Notes: generated by a model from the sequence alone, not told the origin. Numbered from the stretch's first letter, positions 9,194 to 17,462 are shown. The stretch: DNA of 64,000 nucleotides from JAEUTH01 sp039931675 (GCA_039931675.1 JBDTRM010000218.1:1-64000), one strand, 5' to 3'. Numbers and translations: made by a program.

Positions 9194-9223
9194 AAACGCC
9201 AAAGTTTAATAACCCTGGCGTTT
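9194..9223 (-). terminator. Dyad aaacgcca-N14-tggcgttt: terminator or operator
   Basis: Perfect 8-base arms (9194-9201 and 9216-9223) lie between the small T9SS gene and the CarH-like gene, both on the minus strand. It sits about 47 bases past the T9SS gene's stop, which suits a terminator, although the T tail is weak. It also lies 35 bases upstream of the regulator's start, so an autoregulatory operator cannot be excluded. Confidence 0.45.
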
Positions 9224-9269
9224 GTTTTACTTTTAATAAAAATATCCTGAAGACCCTGTTTGCCTGATT

Positions 9270-9956
9270 TTATTTGACAAACGATTTGCTGGTTTGCTTT
9301 CCGTTTTCATCCTTAATCACCAACATATAAAGTCCGGGTGAGTAATGCGAAACATCAATTTTTTTAAACTCACTACCCGATATAGTTTTTTCATAAAGCT
9401 GTTGACCGAATGAGTTGTAAATAAACAGGTGCTCAATTGACGATGATTTATCTGATGTGATATTAAGATAGTCAATCACAGGATTTGGAAAAACTGATAG
9501 GCTGTTATCCTGAGATTGATCGGCAATTCCCGTTGGGCAGTCGGAAGTTACAATGTACGTGAGCGTATCGCCATTGGTGGGATTTGCAATATCATAAACA
9601 TATACGATAAATGTTCCTGACCCTGCGGTGGCTGCTGTAACATCTAATGAGGTAGATGCCTGTCCACCGGCAACTACCGGAGTCATTGTTCCTGTTGCCG
9701 GAATATTAGGCCATGAATAACAATTAAAATTATCACAAAACTGAATTCCCCAACCGCTTGGAAGATTGTTGGAAATAAAAGTCCAGCCCAGGTTAAGTGT
9801 ATTTACACTGACATTATTCTGGTAAATGTAAAACGCATTAAACTGATTACATAACGCTGTTTCATTTACTGTTGATGAAGGCGAAATGGTATAGGTTTGT
9901 GCTGTTGCAATTAAAGATGATCCTGCAATAATGATAATGAGTAAAATTTTTTTCAT
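9270..9956 (-). CDS. Small secreted protein with T9SS type A sorting domain
   Basis: A 228-residue secreted protein with signal peptide MKKILLIIIIAGSSLIATAQ. A single domain of about 115 residues contains three Cys (CNQF, FCDNFNC) and looks like a beta-sandwich; I do not recognise it. A T9SS type A C-terminal domain follows: LSVFPNPVIDYLNI, then FIYNSFGQQLYEKTI, then SPGLYMLVIKDENG. The protein would be carried across the outer membrane by T9SS and either released or anchored to lipopolysaccharide. The gene stands alone, with stem-loops on both sides. Its function is unknown. Confidence 0.8.
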   Translation of the reverse strand: MKKILLIIIIAGSSLIATAQTYTISPSSTVNETALCNQFNAFYIYQNNVSVNTLNLGWTFISNNLPSGWGIQFCDNFNCYSWPNIPATGTMTPVVAGGQASTSLDVTAATAGSGTFIVYVYDIANPTNGDTLTYIVTSDCPTGIADQSQDNSLSVFPNPVIDYLNITSDKSSSIEHLFIYNSFGQQLYEKTISGSEFKKIDVSHYSPGLYMLVIKDENGKQTSKSFVK

Positions 9957-10112
9957 GGTGTTCTTATTTTAAAGTGTTTAATTAATCATAAAATTTCAGG
10001 GTGAATTTAATATAACTTTCTTAAATATTACAACATCACCACAGTGAGCCTTTTCAACCGCTGAAAATCCCAACGGTTTTCATCTCAATAAAGTTAATAT
10101 GCGTATCGTATT

Positions 10113-10177
10113 GTTGGTGTTTTTTTCCACCCACCATCCGTAAGGTCTTTTAAGTGGTTGGTGGAAAAAACACCAAC
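10113..10177 (-). terminator. Long inverted repeat downstream of the GH57 gene
   Basis: Arms of about 22 bases, gttggtgtttttttccaccc (from 10113) and ggttggtggaaaaaacacca (from 10156), are near-perfect complements separated by about 21 bases. The element lies 48 bases beyond the GH57 stop and would form a strong hairpin in its mRNA. It may be a terminator or a small mobile palindrome. Confidence 0.55.
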
Positions 10178-10224
10178 CACAGGCAAATCCTATAATCATA
10201 TAAATCTTAGCTCAGACAATTGAA

Positions 10225-11697
10225 TCAAGCATCAACCGTTTTTTTTGCTGCTGCCCTTTTTGGTGCTGCTTCCTTCTTAGTCACCGTTTCTTTTTTAGCA
10301 GAAGCTTTTTTTGCAGGAGTTTTTTGGGCTACCGCTTTTTTAACAGGAACTTTTTTAGCGACAACTTTCTTAACCGGTTCTTTCTTTTCTGTTACTTTTT
10401 TTGCTGCAGATTTGTTTGATACCACTGCTTTTTCTTCACTAACTTTTTTAATCACCATAGAACGTTGCGGTTTTTCTACTTCTTCAATTGCAACAGGCAG
10501 CGGTGCAGTGCCATTCAATTTTTTCAATCTTATTTCTAAATCGGCAATTGCATTCATGTAAAAAATATAGGCATCGTAAGGCGAGTTGTATGGTGAAAAA
10601 TATTTATGCACATCGCCATCAGCCCAGTACTTGGTGCTCATATAATAAAAGTGATCGCTGGTTAATAACCGCGACCATGCCGCAAGGAGATCTTTATTAT
10701 TGAGAGCTTTTACATCGGCTTCGAAAGAATAAATTTTTCCCATTGCTTCTTCCTGCATGCTGTTGCTGAGCCATGCACTCAGGTCGCGCTCGGTATCGGC
10801 CCATGACACAGGCAAATGCGTATCATATATGCCGCGCACGGGGTATTTATCAACCACTTCACTTGGCGTGAGGAAATCAAAATCTTTATGCTTAATAACT
10901 TCATCGGGCATGTGGCGCATGAATTCAAACACACCGCTTTCTTCCCATTGATGCTCGCCAAAAGTTTCGTAATCCATAAAGAGATTAATAACATCACCAT
11001 TACCCGCAACATCGTGAACCCAGCCTGCAAATTTATCAGCAGTTAGCGGATGTTCCACCCAGCCTTTATCTGAAAAACGGAAAGCAATATCATCACTGAG
11101 ACGATAATTTTTAAGCAGTGATTTTATCTTGGTAACATTTGGAGCCTGGTATAAATAGTTTGGACTGCGGCCTGCAAGCAAACGATCAACGCCTTCGCAT
11201 ATAATGCCTTTGAAGCCCATATCTTCGGCATACTTAGCCAGCTCATTATAATAAATCAACTCCGTGTTTCTGAAAACTTTTGGGGTTTGATTAAACAACT
11301 TCTCTATTTTTTCGCGGTGCATGAGCACTTGTCTTTCAAATTCACTTTTAGAATATAGGAATGAAAGTGAGTGAGTGTATGTTTCGGAAAGAAACTCTAC
11401 GCAGCCCGTTTCACCTAATTCAACAAATGATTGCAGAACATCAGGACGCCATTTTTCAAACTGCTCCAAAACAACACCGCTTAAAGAGTAAGCAATTTTA
11501 AATTTTCCTTTATGCTTTTTGATTAGCTCAAGCATAAGTTTATTAGTAGGAATGTAGCACTTATCGGCTACTTTATTAAGAATCCTGCGGTTGAGTTCCT
11601 CATTCTCATAATGATGATCGTAACCTATATCAAAAAAAGTGTATTCTTTTAACCGATAAGGTTGGTGTACCTGGAAGTAAAAACAAATTGAAGGCAT
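10225..11697 (-). CDS. Glycoside hydrolase family 57 alpha-amylase with Lys/Ala-rich histone-H1-like tail
   Basis: A 490-residue protein. Residues 1-410 are a GH57 enzyme: the N-terminal FYFQVHQPYRL, the catalytic Glu region FRNTELIYYNE, the catalytic Asp region NLFMDYETFGEHQW, and the helical C-terminal part with SDHFYYMSTKYW. GH57 enzymes act on alpha-glucans by a retaining mechanism. Residues about 413-490 are an unrelated basic tail of repeated KKA/PAKK words (for example VPVKKAVAQKTPAKKASAKK), like bacterial histone-H1-like proteins. No signal peptide is seen, so it is cytosolic. The next gene upstream is a starch/glycogen-synthase-like glycosyltransferase on the same strand, which points to glycogen metabolism. 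The tail may bind nucleic acid or anionic polymers; this is unproven. Confidence 0.88.
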   Translation of the reverse strand: MPSICFYFQVHQPYRLKEYTFFDIGYDHHYENEELNRRILNKVADKCYIPTNKLMLELIKKHKGKFKIAYSLSGVVLEQFEKWRPDVLQSFVELGETGCVEFLSETYTHSLSFLYSKSEFERQVLMHREKIEKLFNQTPKVFRNTELIYYNELAKYAEDMGFKGIICEGVDRLLAGRSPNYLYQAPNVTKIKSLLKNYRLSDDIAFRFSDKGWVEHPLTADKFAGWVHDVAGNGDVINLFMDYETFGEHQWEESGVFEFMRHMPDEVIKHKDFDFLTPSEVVDKYPVRGIYDTHLPVSWADTERDLSAWLSNSMQEEAMGKIYSFEADVKALNNKDLLAAWSRLLTSDHFYYMSTKYWADGDVHKYFSPYNSPYDAYIFYMNAIADLEIRLKKLNGTAPLPVAIEEVEKPQRSMVIKKVSEEKAVVSNKSAAKKVTEKKEPVKKVVAKKVPVKKAVAQKTPAKKASAKKETVTKKEAAPKRAAAKKTVDA

Positions 11698-11710
11698 GTT
11701 GTGAGAGTTT

Positions 11711-11870
11711 AAGCCCCCTAACCCCCAAAGGGGAAAATGTGGAGGTTGTTGTTTGTTGTATCTGCTTACTATATTTTAAATTAAGGGAGTGCAAATTTAA
11801 ATTCTTTTTCGAACTGAAAATTATGCCGTTTGCAAGTCAACTTGCTCCCCCTTTGGGGGTTGGGGAGCTT
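11711..11870. repeat. Inverted pair of ccccctaacccccaaagggg repeats
   Basis: The arms at 11711-11734 and 11846-11870 are near-perfect inverted copies of a GC-rich repeat that is common between genes in Bacteroidota. About 110 AT-rich bases lie between them. The right arm lies inside the 3' end of the glycosyltransferase gene and encodes its last residues. Confidence 0.75.
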
Positions 11871-13167
11871 TGTCCATCACCAACTGATATGCTTCAGTAA
11901 CTTTATCGGCAGCATCGTGCCAACTGATTTTTTTTAAATCAATGTTGGCTTCTTTTACTAATTCTTTACGAAGATTTTCATGTGTTAATAATCCGATAAT
12001 ATAATTGGCAGTTTTATCAATATCCCAGAAATCGGAAATTAATGAACCGCGCAATACTTCGGCAGCACCGCTTTGTTTTGATATCACTACAGGTATTTCA
12101 TATTGTACGGCTTCAACCGCACTCAACCCGAAAGGCTCACTAACCGATGGCATACAATAAACATCACTCATGGCGAGAAGTTCATTCACTCTTTTTTTAT
12201 TTAAGAAACCTGTGAAATGAAACTTATGACCAATACGCTGCGATGATACTAAATCAATTAATTCATTGGTAAGGTCACCTGTGCCGGCAAGTACAAATCT
12301 TACATTCGGATAATATTTCAAAACTTTTATTGCTGTTTCAACAAAAAATTTCGGCCCCTTTTGCATGGTCACTCTTCCGAGAAATAAAACCAAATCTTCG
12401 GGAAACCGTTTCTGATGTTCGCTATGATGCACATCGTCAATCCCATTATGCACCGGATAAATTTTTAGTTTATCAATGCCATAATGCTTATGAATAACTG
12501 TTCCCGTATAGTGGCTTACAGGAATTACGAGATCGGCAGTTTCTAATGCTTTTTTCTCTAACTCATAAACCCAGTTGCGGCTTTCTTCGCCCCCACGATC
12601 ATATTCCAATGAATGCACATGGAGCACCAAAGGCTTGCCGGTTAAGGCTTTTAACTGCATGGCCGGGATGTAAGTCATCCAGTCATGTGCATGTATTACA
12701 TCAAAATCTTTAGTGAGGCCAAGCCGCACAGCAATTTTAGCAAACTGCAAAACTTTTTTTATTACATCACCACCGTACAATTCATCAATTTCAAAATATT
12801 CCTTTTCCTCATTAATAGTTGAAACAGTGTTCTCCATAAAATAGTCACGCACTTCGGCCACCCATTGCTTTTCGATGTTGCTCATATATGGACTCAGTGA
12901 GGTTTCAACATATTCTATTTCGCGGATATTAACGTCTTTATAGTACTTCTTCTCAATTTCGGTTTTCAGTTCTTTAATTGAAACCTCGTTGAGGCCGGTA
13001 AGTTGCATACCCTCCATTGTAAAACCAGGCTCGCATTTGGGAATTACCATTTGCAGATCAACCTTTGAAGCAAGCGCCTTGCACAATCCCAAACAGGCAA
13101 CACCAAGTCCACCGTTGATAACCGGTGGAAACTCCCAGCCAAACATTAAGACCTTGGTTTTCTGCAT
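11821..13167 (-). CDS. Glycogen/starch-synthase-like glycosyltransferase (GT4/GT5 fold)
   Basis: A 448-residue cytosolic GT-B enzyme. The N-terminal domain opens KVLMFGWEFPPVINGGLGVA, the nucleotide-sugar-synthase signature that ends in GGLG. It continues with FDVIHAHDWMTYIPA and LVLHVHSLEYDRGG. The C-terminal donor domain has FLGRVTMQKGP and the E-x7-E-type motif SVSEPFGLSAVEAV. It is adjacent to the GH57 gene, an arrangement that fits alpha-glucan (glycogen) synthesis and turnover. Odd feature: the last 16 residues, starting KAPQPPKGE, come from an interspersed repeat that extended or replaced the native C-terminus. Use of ADP- or UDP-glucose is not decidable here. Confidence 0.85.
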   Translation of the reverse strand: MQKTKVLMFGWEFPPVINGGLGVACLGLCKALASKVDLQMVIPKCEPGFTMEGMQLTGLNEVSIKELKTEIEKKYYKDVNIREIEYVETSLSPYMSNIEKQWVAEVRDYFMENTVSTINEEKEYFEIDELYGGDVIKKVLQFAKIAVRLGLTKDFDVIHAHDWMTYIPAMQLKALTGKPLVLHVHSLEYDRGGEESRNWVYELEKKALETADLVIPVSHYTGTVIHKHYGIDKLKIYPVHNGIDDVHHSEHQKRFPEDLVLFLGRVTMQKGPKFFVETAIKVLKYYPNVRFVLAGTGDLTNELIDLVSSQRIGHKFHFTGFLNKKRVNELLAMSDVYCMPSVSEPFGLSAVEAVQYEIPVVISKQSGAAEVLRGSLISDFWDIDKTANYIIGLLTHENLRKELVKEANIDLKKISWHDAADKVTEAYQLVMDKAPQPPKGEQVDLQTA

Positions 13168-13377
13168 GATTTATAATTGGCGATTGAACCTTTTAAATTG
13201 AATTAACGGAGTGTCTGGTAAAGATCATTGAATGATGTAAAGCTACTAAAACAACACTTATCGGGGGAAAATCTTTATTTCAATTTTAAAGGGGTGATTA
13301 AAATTGAGGCCGCAATATTACGTTAAAAAAATATCCTATTCAACCAAATGATTTTTGGTTTTCGTCAAAACAAAGTT

Positions 13378-13410
13378 AATGTCAGAAACCTTTTTCGGGT
13401 TTCAGACATT
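13378..13410. repeat. Palindrome gtcagaaacc-ttttt-cgggtttcagac
   Basis: A near-perfect inverted repeat in the 341-base spacer between the glycosyltransferase and GDPD genes. It is a diverged copy of the gtcagacacc/gggtgtcagac palindromes at 25511-25540 and 25575-25606. Confidence 0.65.
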
Positions 13411-13450
13411 TTGTTTTTACAATGGTCACTTGAGACTTTGCTTCCCGAAA

Positions 13451-13481
13451 AACCCGCGAGTTGAAAAAAACCTCGCGGGTT
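13451..13481. repeat. Hairpin aacccgcgag / ctcgcgggtt
   Basis: Perfect 10-base arms separated by an A-rich loop, 28 bases before the GDPD 3' end. It resembles a factor-independent terminator for the minus-strand gene, and is also related to the next hairpin (13511-13542). The rest of 13168-13508 holds no gene that I can support. Confidence 0.6.
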
Positions 13482-13508
13482 GTAAACTTCTTTCAAACGT
13501 AAACGATT

Positions 13509-14345
13509 CTAACCTTGCGGGTTTTTTTCAACCCGCAAGGTTTGGCGAGCCACATCAGGAAAATCAGTAATCAATCCATCCACACCAAGATTTTTTAAAT
13601 ACAGCATTTGTTCGCTATCATTTACCGTCCATGGAATAAGTTGCATATTTTTATTTTTGCAATCATGCACTAATTGTTCATCAACCAATTGTTGCATCGG
13701 GCTATATACATCAGGCATAAAACCAAGTCGTTCAAGATTGTTTTCAAATCCATCATGATTATCAATCAACAAAATTAATTTCACATCAGCTTTTTTATCA
13801 TGGAGATATTGAAGCGTTCGCAGATCGAATGACTGAACAAATGATCTTTGATTAACATTCTTTTCAATCAATACATCATAAAGCAGTTGCGCAAAAATAC
13901 CAGGCGTAGGATGAAAAATATTATCGCCTTGTTGTGTGGATTTTGTTTCGATGTTGTAATAAATTTTCGGGAGGTTGTTATCGCTTACAAATTTTTCAAC
14001 TGCATCAATCATATCAGCAAGCAAAGGTTTGTATGCAGGAATTTTTTGTTGTTCAGGAAAACGCGGATGACCTCGCTTGCCGCAATCGTAAAGTTTTATT
14101 TCATCATAATTCATTTCATATAAATTATGATTTTCTTTCACAGTATCAGTAAGCGGACTTCCATCAGGCAATGAACAAATATCAGGATTCATCCACGGTT
14201 CGTGGGACACCACAACTTTTAAATCCTTAGAAATTACAACATCCAACTCTAAAGTAGCCACACCGATTTTTACAGCTTCAATAAAACCGCGGATGGTATT
14301 TTCAGGAAACAATCCGCGCGCGCCTCGGTGGCCTTGTATGTTCAT
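13509..14345 (-). CDS. Glycerophosphodiester phosphodiesterase (GDPD)
   Basis: A 278-residue TIM-barrel phosphodiesterase. QGHRGARGLFPENTI carries the first catalytic His and the Glu-Asn pair. LELDVVISKDLKVVVSHEPW supplies the metal-binding Glu and Asp and the second His. The end of the barrel shows VNDSEQMLYLKNLGVDGLIT. GDPD enzymes release glycerol-3-phosphate from glycerophosphodiesters. I chose MNIQGHRGARG at 14345; the longer in-frame reading to 14522 adds repeat-like, non-conserved sequence and overlaps the next gene. No signal peptide is visible from this start. The last ten residues (TLRVEKNPQG) are encoded by the hairpin at 13511-13542. Confidence 0.88.
   Translation of the reverse strand: MNIQGHRGARGLFPENTIRGFIEAVKIGVATLELDVVISKDLKVVVSHEPWMNPDICSLPDGSPLTDTVKENHNLYEMNYDEIKLYDCGKRGHPRFPEQQKIPAYKPLLADMIDAVEKFVSDNNLPKIYYNIETKSTQQGDNIFHPTPGIFAQLLYDVLIEKNVNQRSFVQSFDLRTLQYLHDKKADVKLILLIDNHDGFENNLERLGFMPDVYSPMQQLVDEQLVHDCKNKNMQLIPWTVNDSEQMLYLKNLGVDGLITDFPDVARQTLRVEKNPQG
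13511..13542 (-). terminator. Hairpin aaccttgcgggt / acccgcaaggtt overlapping the GDPD stop
   Basis: A perfect 12-base-arm inverted repeat with a T-rich loop. It spans the last codons and stop of GDPD, so it both ends the protein and probably ends its transcript. Its similarity to the 13451 hairpin suggests a repeat family. Confidence 0.55.
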
Positions 14346-14399
14346 GGGTGATGGGAAATAGGGAAATAGGGAAATGTAGAAATGACGGTGCGACTTTCG

Positions 14400-14433
14400 T
14401 CCCGATTTTATCGGGAAACTTTCCGAAAGTTTA
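14400..14433. repeat. Two adjacent palindromes upstream of GDPD
   Basis: tcccgattttatcggga (14400-14416) is followed directly by aaactttccgaaagttt (14417-14433). The first is a variant of the palindromes at 5178 and 28429. The second recurs at 25428-25460. Both lie between the GDPD start and the small zinc-ribbon gene. Confidence 0.65.
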
Positions 14434-14508
14434 CGCGATGATATTGCAAATGAAGAAATAGTAATTACTAAAATGAAATTTGACCTTGAAAATTTTAAAC
14501 CAACCAAT

Positions 14509-14709
14509 TCAATGCTCTGCATTCACATTCGGATGCAAACCTTTTCCGAATTTTAATTCATGGTTGCGCGAAACCCTGCCTTCCCAATAACAATAAAAAC
14601 ATTTGTAGCGTTTTATGGCAAGTATGCCAAGTGTGACTGCATCAAAAAGCCTGTCGCTTGTTTTGCGTTTAATGCGGAAAGTATAGTTATTACAGCGGGG
14701 ACATTGCAT
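14509..14709 (-). CDS. Small zinc-ribbon protein
   Basis: A 66-residue basic protein with two Cys pairs, CPRC at residues 3-6 and CFYC at 37-40, spaced as in a zinc ribbon. The linker includes KRKTSDRLFDAVTLGI. No known family is recognised, but the paired CxxC arrangement and lack of overlap with a better gene support it as real. It lies on the same strand as YifB and GDPD, with ordinary spacers on both sides. Its function is unknown; binding of nucleic acid or a protein partner is possible. Confidence 0.55.
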   Translation of the reverse strand: MQCPRCNNYTFRIKRKTSDRLFDAVTLGILAIKRYKCFYCYWEGRVSRNHELKFGKGLHPNVNAEH

Positions 14710-14856
14710 GATTTTATTTTGGCGTAAAATAAAATATCATGTGTTGAGAAAATATTAATGTTGGGTTATGGTGTGGTTAATAATAAACTTGGTTTTGATG
14801 TGTGAGGAACTGTTAACTTCTGAACCATAACTAAAAACCAAAAACTAAAAACCGAA

Positions 14857-16395
14857 TTACCCTGCCCATCCGTCTCTGTCCAGGCTCCTGTATTGAATCG
14901 CTTCGGCAAGATGTTCTGTTTTGATGTTTTCACTTCCTGCTAAGTCGGCAATTGTGCGTGCAACTTTTAATATACGATCATAAGCGCGTGCTGATAATCC
15001 TAAACGATCCATTGCAGTTTTTAAAAGTTGCATGCCGTCATCAGTTAGTTTGCAAATCGTTCGAAGTTGTTTGGTATTCATCTGCGCATTACAAAAAATA
15101 TTTTCAGAATCTTTAAATCGTTCCGTTTGTATATCTCGCGCCACAACAACGCGGTCGCGAATTGTATCACTTTTTTCACTCAATCTTTCTTTGGTTAATT
15201 CGCTGAAAGGAACGGGTGTAACTTCCACATGCAAATCAATGCGATCTAAAAGCGGGCCTGAAATTTTGTTGAGATATTTTTGTACTACACCGGGTGCACA
15301 TACACATTCTTTATCAGGATGATTGTAATAACCGCATGGGCAAGGATTCATAGAAGCCACCAGCATAAAACTTGCAGGATACTCAACAGCAAACTTAGCG
15401 CGTGAAATAGTTACTTTTCGTTCTTCCAAAGGCTGTCGCATCACTTCAAGTACGGTACGTTTAAATTCAGGCAACTCATCTAAAAACAAAACACCATTAT
15501 GTGCTAATGAAATTTCTCCCGGCTGCGGAATGCCGCCACCACCCACTAATGCAACATCACTTATGGTATGATGCGGTGAACGAAAAGGTCGCACAGAAAT
15601 CAGCGATGCTTCTTTTTGCATCTTACCTGCAACACTGTGAATTTTTGTAGTCTCTAACGCTTCATGTAAACTCAAAGGTGGAAGTATAGTAGGCAATCGC
15701 TTTGCAAGCATAGTTTTACCGGCTCCGGGCGGGCCAATTAAAATTACATTGTGCCCGCCTGCTGCTGCAATTTCTAATGCACGTTTAATATTCTCCTGCC
15801 CTTTTACATCACTGAAATCAAATTCGCTTTGTGTTTGCTTGTTATAAAATTCTTCACGCGTGTTTACAATGGTGCGTTCCAACTTCAAATCACCTGTAAA
15901 AAAATCAATCACTTCGCGCAAATTTTCCACGCCATAAACTTCAAGGTCTCCAACTATTGCAGCTTCTCGTGCATTTTGTTTGGGGAGTATAAAACCTTTG
16001 AAACCTTCTTTGCGCGCTTGTATGGCAATCGGCAATGCTCCCTTGATCGGTTGTACTCCGCCATCCAAACTCAACTCACCCATGATGATGTACTTGTCAA
16101 TATCTTCATAGATCATTTGCTCCGATGCCGTAAGTATGCCCATTGCAATAGTGAGATCATAAGCCGAACCTTCTTTACGAATATCGGCAGGCGCCATATT
16201 CACCACAATTTTTTTTCCGGGCATTTTAAACCCAATATTTTTTAACGCAGCTTCTATACGTTGTTGAGCTTCGCGCACAGCAATATCAGCCAACCCCACC
16301 ATAAAAAATTTTATCCCATCACTCACATTGGTTTCAACGGTGATGGTGGTGGCATTAACTCCATAAACTGCACTGCCAAAAGTTTTTACAAGCAT
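14857..16395 (-). CDS. yifB: YifB/ComM family Mg-chelatase-like AAA+ ATPase
   Basis: A 512-residue AAA+ protein. Residues 1-200 form the N-terminal Lon-protease-like ChlI domain (VGLADIAVREAQQRI, GELSLDGGVQPIKGALP). The AAA core follows: Walker A GPPGAGKTM near residue 222, the pre-sensor loop FRSPHHTISDVALVGGG, Walker B GVLFLDELPEF, and a four-Cys zinc-like insert (CPCGYYNHPDKECVC). ComM is a helicase that drives branch migration during natural transformation. Start chosen at MLVKTFGSAVYG (16395), where the family begins; the longer frame to 16440 reads through the cagattagcaatctg repeat. A role in DNA uptake here is inferred from the family. Confidence 0.92.
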   Translation of the reverse strand: MLVKTFGSAVYGVNATTITVETNVSDGIKFFMVGLADIAVREAQQRIEAALKNIGFKMPGKKIVVNMAPADIRKEGSAYDLTIAMGILTASEQMIYEDIDKYIIMGELSLDGGVQPIKGALPIAIQARKEGFKGFILPKQNAREAAIVGDLEVYGVENLREVIDFFTGDLKLERTIVNTREEFYNKQTQSEFDFSDVKGQENIKRALEIAAAGGHNVILIGPPGAGKTMLAKRLPTILPPLSLHEALETTKIHSVAGKMQKEASLISVRPFRSPHHTISDVALVGGGGIPQPGEISLAHNGVLFLDELPEFKRTVLEVMRQPLEERKVTISRAKFAVEYPASFMLVASMNPCPCGYYNHPDKECVCAPGVVQKYLNKISGPLLDRIDLHVEVTPVPFSELTKERLSEKSDTIRDRVVVARDIQTERFKDSENIFCNAQMNTKQLRTICKLTDDGMQLLKTAMDRLGLSARAYDRILKVARTIADLAGSENIKTEHLAEAIQYRSLDRDGWAG

Positions 16396-16408
16396 TTTTT
16401 GTGTTGGA

Positions 16409-16423
16409 CAGATTAGCAATCTG
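16409..16423. repeat. Palindrome cagattagcaatctg
   Basis: A 15-base palindrome just upstream of yifB, preceded by gttgga. The same 15-mer, preceded by gttgaa, lies upstream of the hybrid kinase at 46693-46707. A second small dyad, gaattgcatagcaattc, follows at 16427. Confidence 0.65.
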
Positions 16424-16527
16424 GCCGAATTGCATAGCAATTCAATTTTTAAATTGTCTTTAGTTTATTAGTTCACATTTTTTAGAATGTGTCTTTTTAG
16501 AAATTCGAAAGTAATTAAAGCTTCTTT

Positions 16528-17100
16528 CTACAATGATAAATTTTCTTCAATATAATTAATCAGACAATGTATCACTTTAATATGGATTTCTTGTGCGCGG
16601 TCAGCATAAGTTGAATGTGGTGCGCGAATTTCTATATCACATAAATCTTTCATAACGCCACCATCTTTACCTGTAAGACCTATAACTTTTAAGCCTTTGA
16701 GTTTTGCAGCTTTAATTCCTTCAATCACATTTTTTGATGTGCCGCTTGTGCTTATTGCAAGTAATACATCACCGCTGTTGCCTAATGCCTCAATATATCT
16801 TGAAAATATTTTTTCATAACCATAATCGTTTCCAACACATGAAATATGCGATGGGTCGGAAATTGATAATGCAGGAATTGCTTTTCTGTCATTACGAAAT
16901 CGTCCGCTTAACTCTTCTGCAAAGTGCATGGCATCGCACATAGAACCCCCATTGCCACAGGAGATAATTTTTTTTTCGTTTTGAATTGCAGCAACCATCA
17001 GCTTTCCGGCTGCTTCTATTTTGATGAAATTATTTTCATCACCAATAAAATCATTCAGTGTTTTTTGTGCTTCAAGAAAATTTTGTTTGATAGAATTCAT
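16528..17100 (-). CDS. gmhA: Sedoheptulose-7-phosphate isomerase GmhA (SIS domain)
   Basis: A 190-residue SIS-fold isomerase of usual length. Family signatures: KKIISCGNGGSMCDAMHFAE (phosphosugar loop and His), LSISDPSHISCVGNDYGYE, LLAISTSGTSKNVI (Ser/Thr phosphate cradle), and IRAPHSTYADRAQEIHIKVI with the catalytic Glu and His. GmhA converts sedoheptulose-7-phosphate to D-glycero-D-manno-heptose-7-phosphate, the first step of ADP-heptose synthesis for lipopolysaccharide core or S-layer glycans. The other heptose genes are not adjacent. Cytosolic; no unusual residues. Confidence 0.92.
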   Translation of the reverse strand: MNSIKQNFLEAQKTLNDFIGDENNFIKIEAAGKLMVAAIQNEKKIISCGNGGSMCDAMHFAEELSGRFRNDRKAIPALSISDPSHISCVGNDYGYEKIFSRYIEALGNSGDVLLAISTSGTSKNVIEGIKAAKLKGLKVIGLTGKDGGVMKDLCDIEIRAPHSTYADRAQEIHIKVIHCLINYIEENLSL

Positions 17101-17234
17101 ATTAAGTGATTGATGAACGAAAGTATAAATTAGAATGTAATAGCAAGCCGCATTTTAAAATTTTTAATCATTCGTGAATATTGAAATTTGTTTTGCATGA
17201 ACTATTGCTTTAAATTAGAGGAAAATAAAACGAT

Positions 17235-17462
17235 ATGAGAACGATAAATATAAATATCAGCGACAACGAGTTTGATAAATATGGCTTTAAAACAAATGAA
17301 ATTAATTTTTCGGATTTTCTGGATAAAATCAGGAACGAAGTTGCACGCGAGGCGCTGAGAAAATGCCAGGAAATAGCTGAAAGAGAAGGATTGTCTGAAA
17401 TGTCAATGGATGAAATCAATGCAGAGATAAAAAAAGTAAGGGATGCAAAGAATCGTAATTGA
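17235..17462 (+). CDS. Antitoxin partner of the PIN toxin
   Basis: A 75-residue acidic protein starting MRTININISDNEFDKYGF and ending in a charged helix (MSMDEINAEIKKVRDAKNR). Its 3' end overlaps the PIN toxin gene by 20 bases, which implies translational coupling with the antitoxin made first, the normal order. The family resembles the short antitoxins found with COG1569 PIN proteins; the N-terminal part may be the DNA-binding or dimerising half and the C-terminal helix may block the toxin. Autorepression from the spacer upstream is expected but not visible. Confidence 0.75.
   Translation: MRTININISDNEFDKYGFKTNEINFSDFLDKIRNEVAREALRKCQEIAEREGLSEMSMDEINAEIKKVRDAKNRN

Noticed and set aside
10220..10561. 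113-residue hydrophobic ORF on the plus strand opposite the GH57 gene
   Set aside because: It is the complement of the Lys/Ala-rich tail codons; the Phe/Ala/Leu/Thr bias follows directly from that and there is no independent support.
14346..14522. N-terminal extension of GDPD
   Set aside because: It reads through palindromic repeats and overlaps the zinc-ribbon gene; the GDPD family begins at the MNIQGHRG start.
15829..16245. 138-residue plus-strand ORF within yifB
   Set aside because: Antisense shadow of a strongly conserved AAA+ gene.
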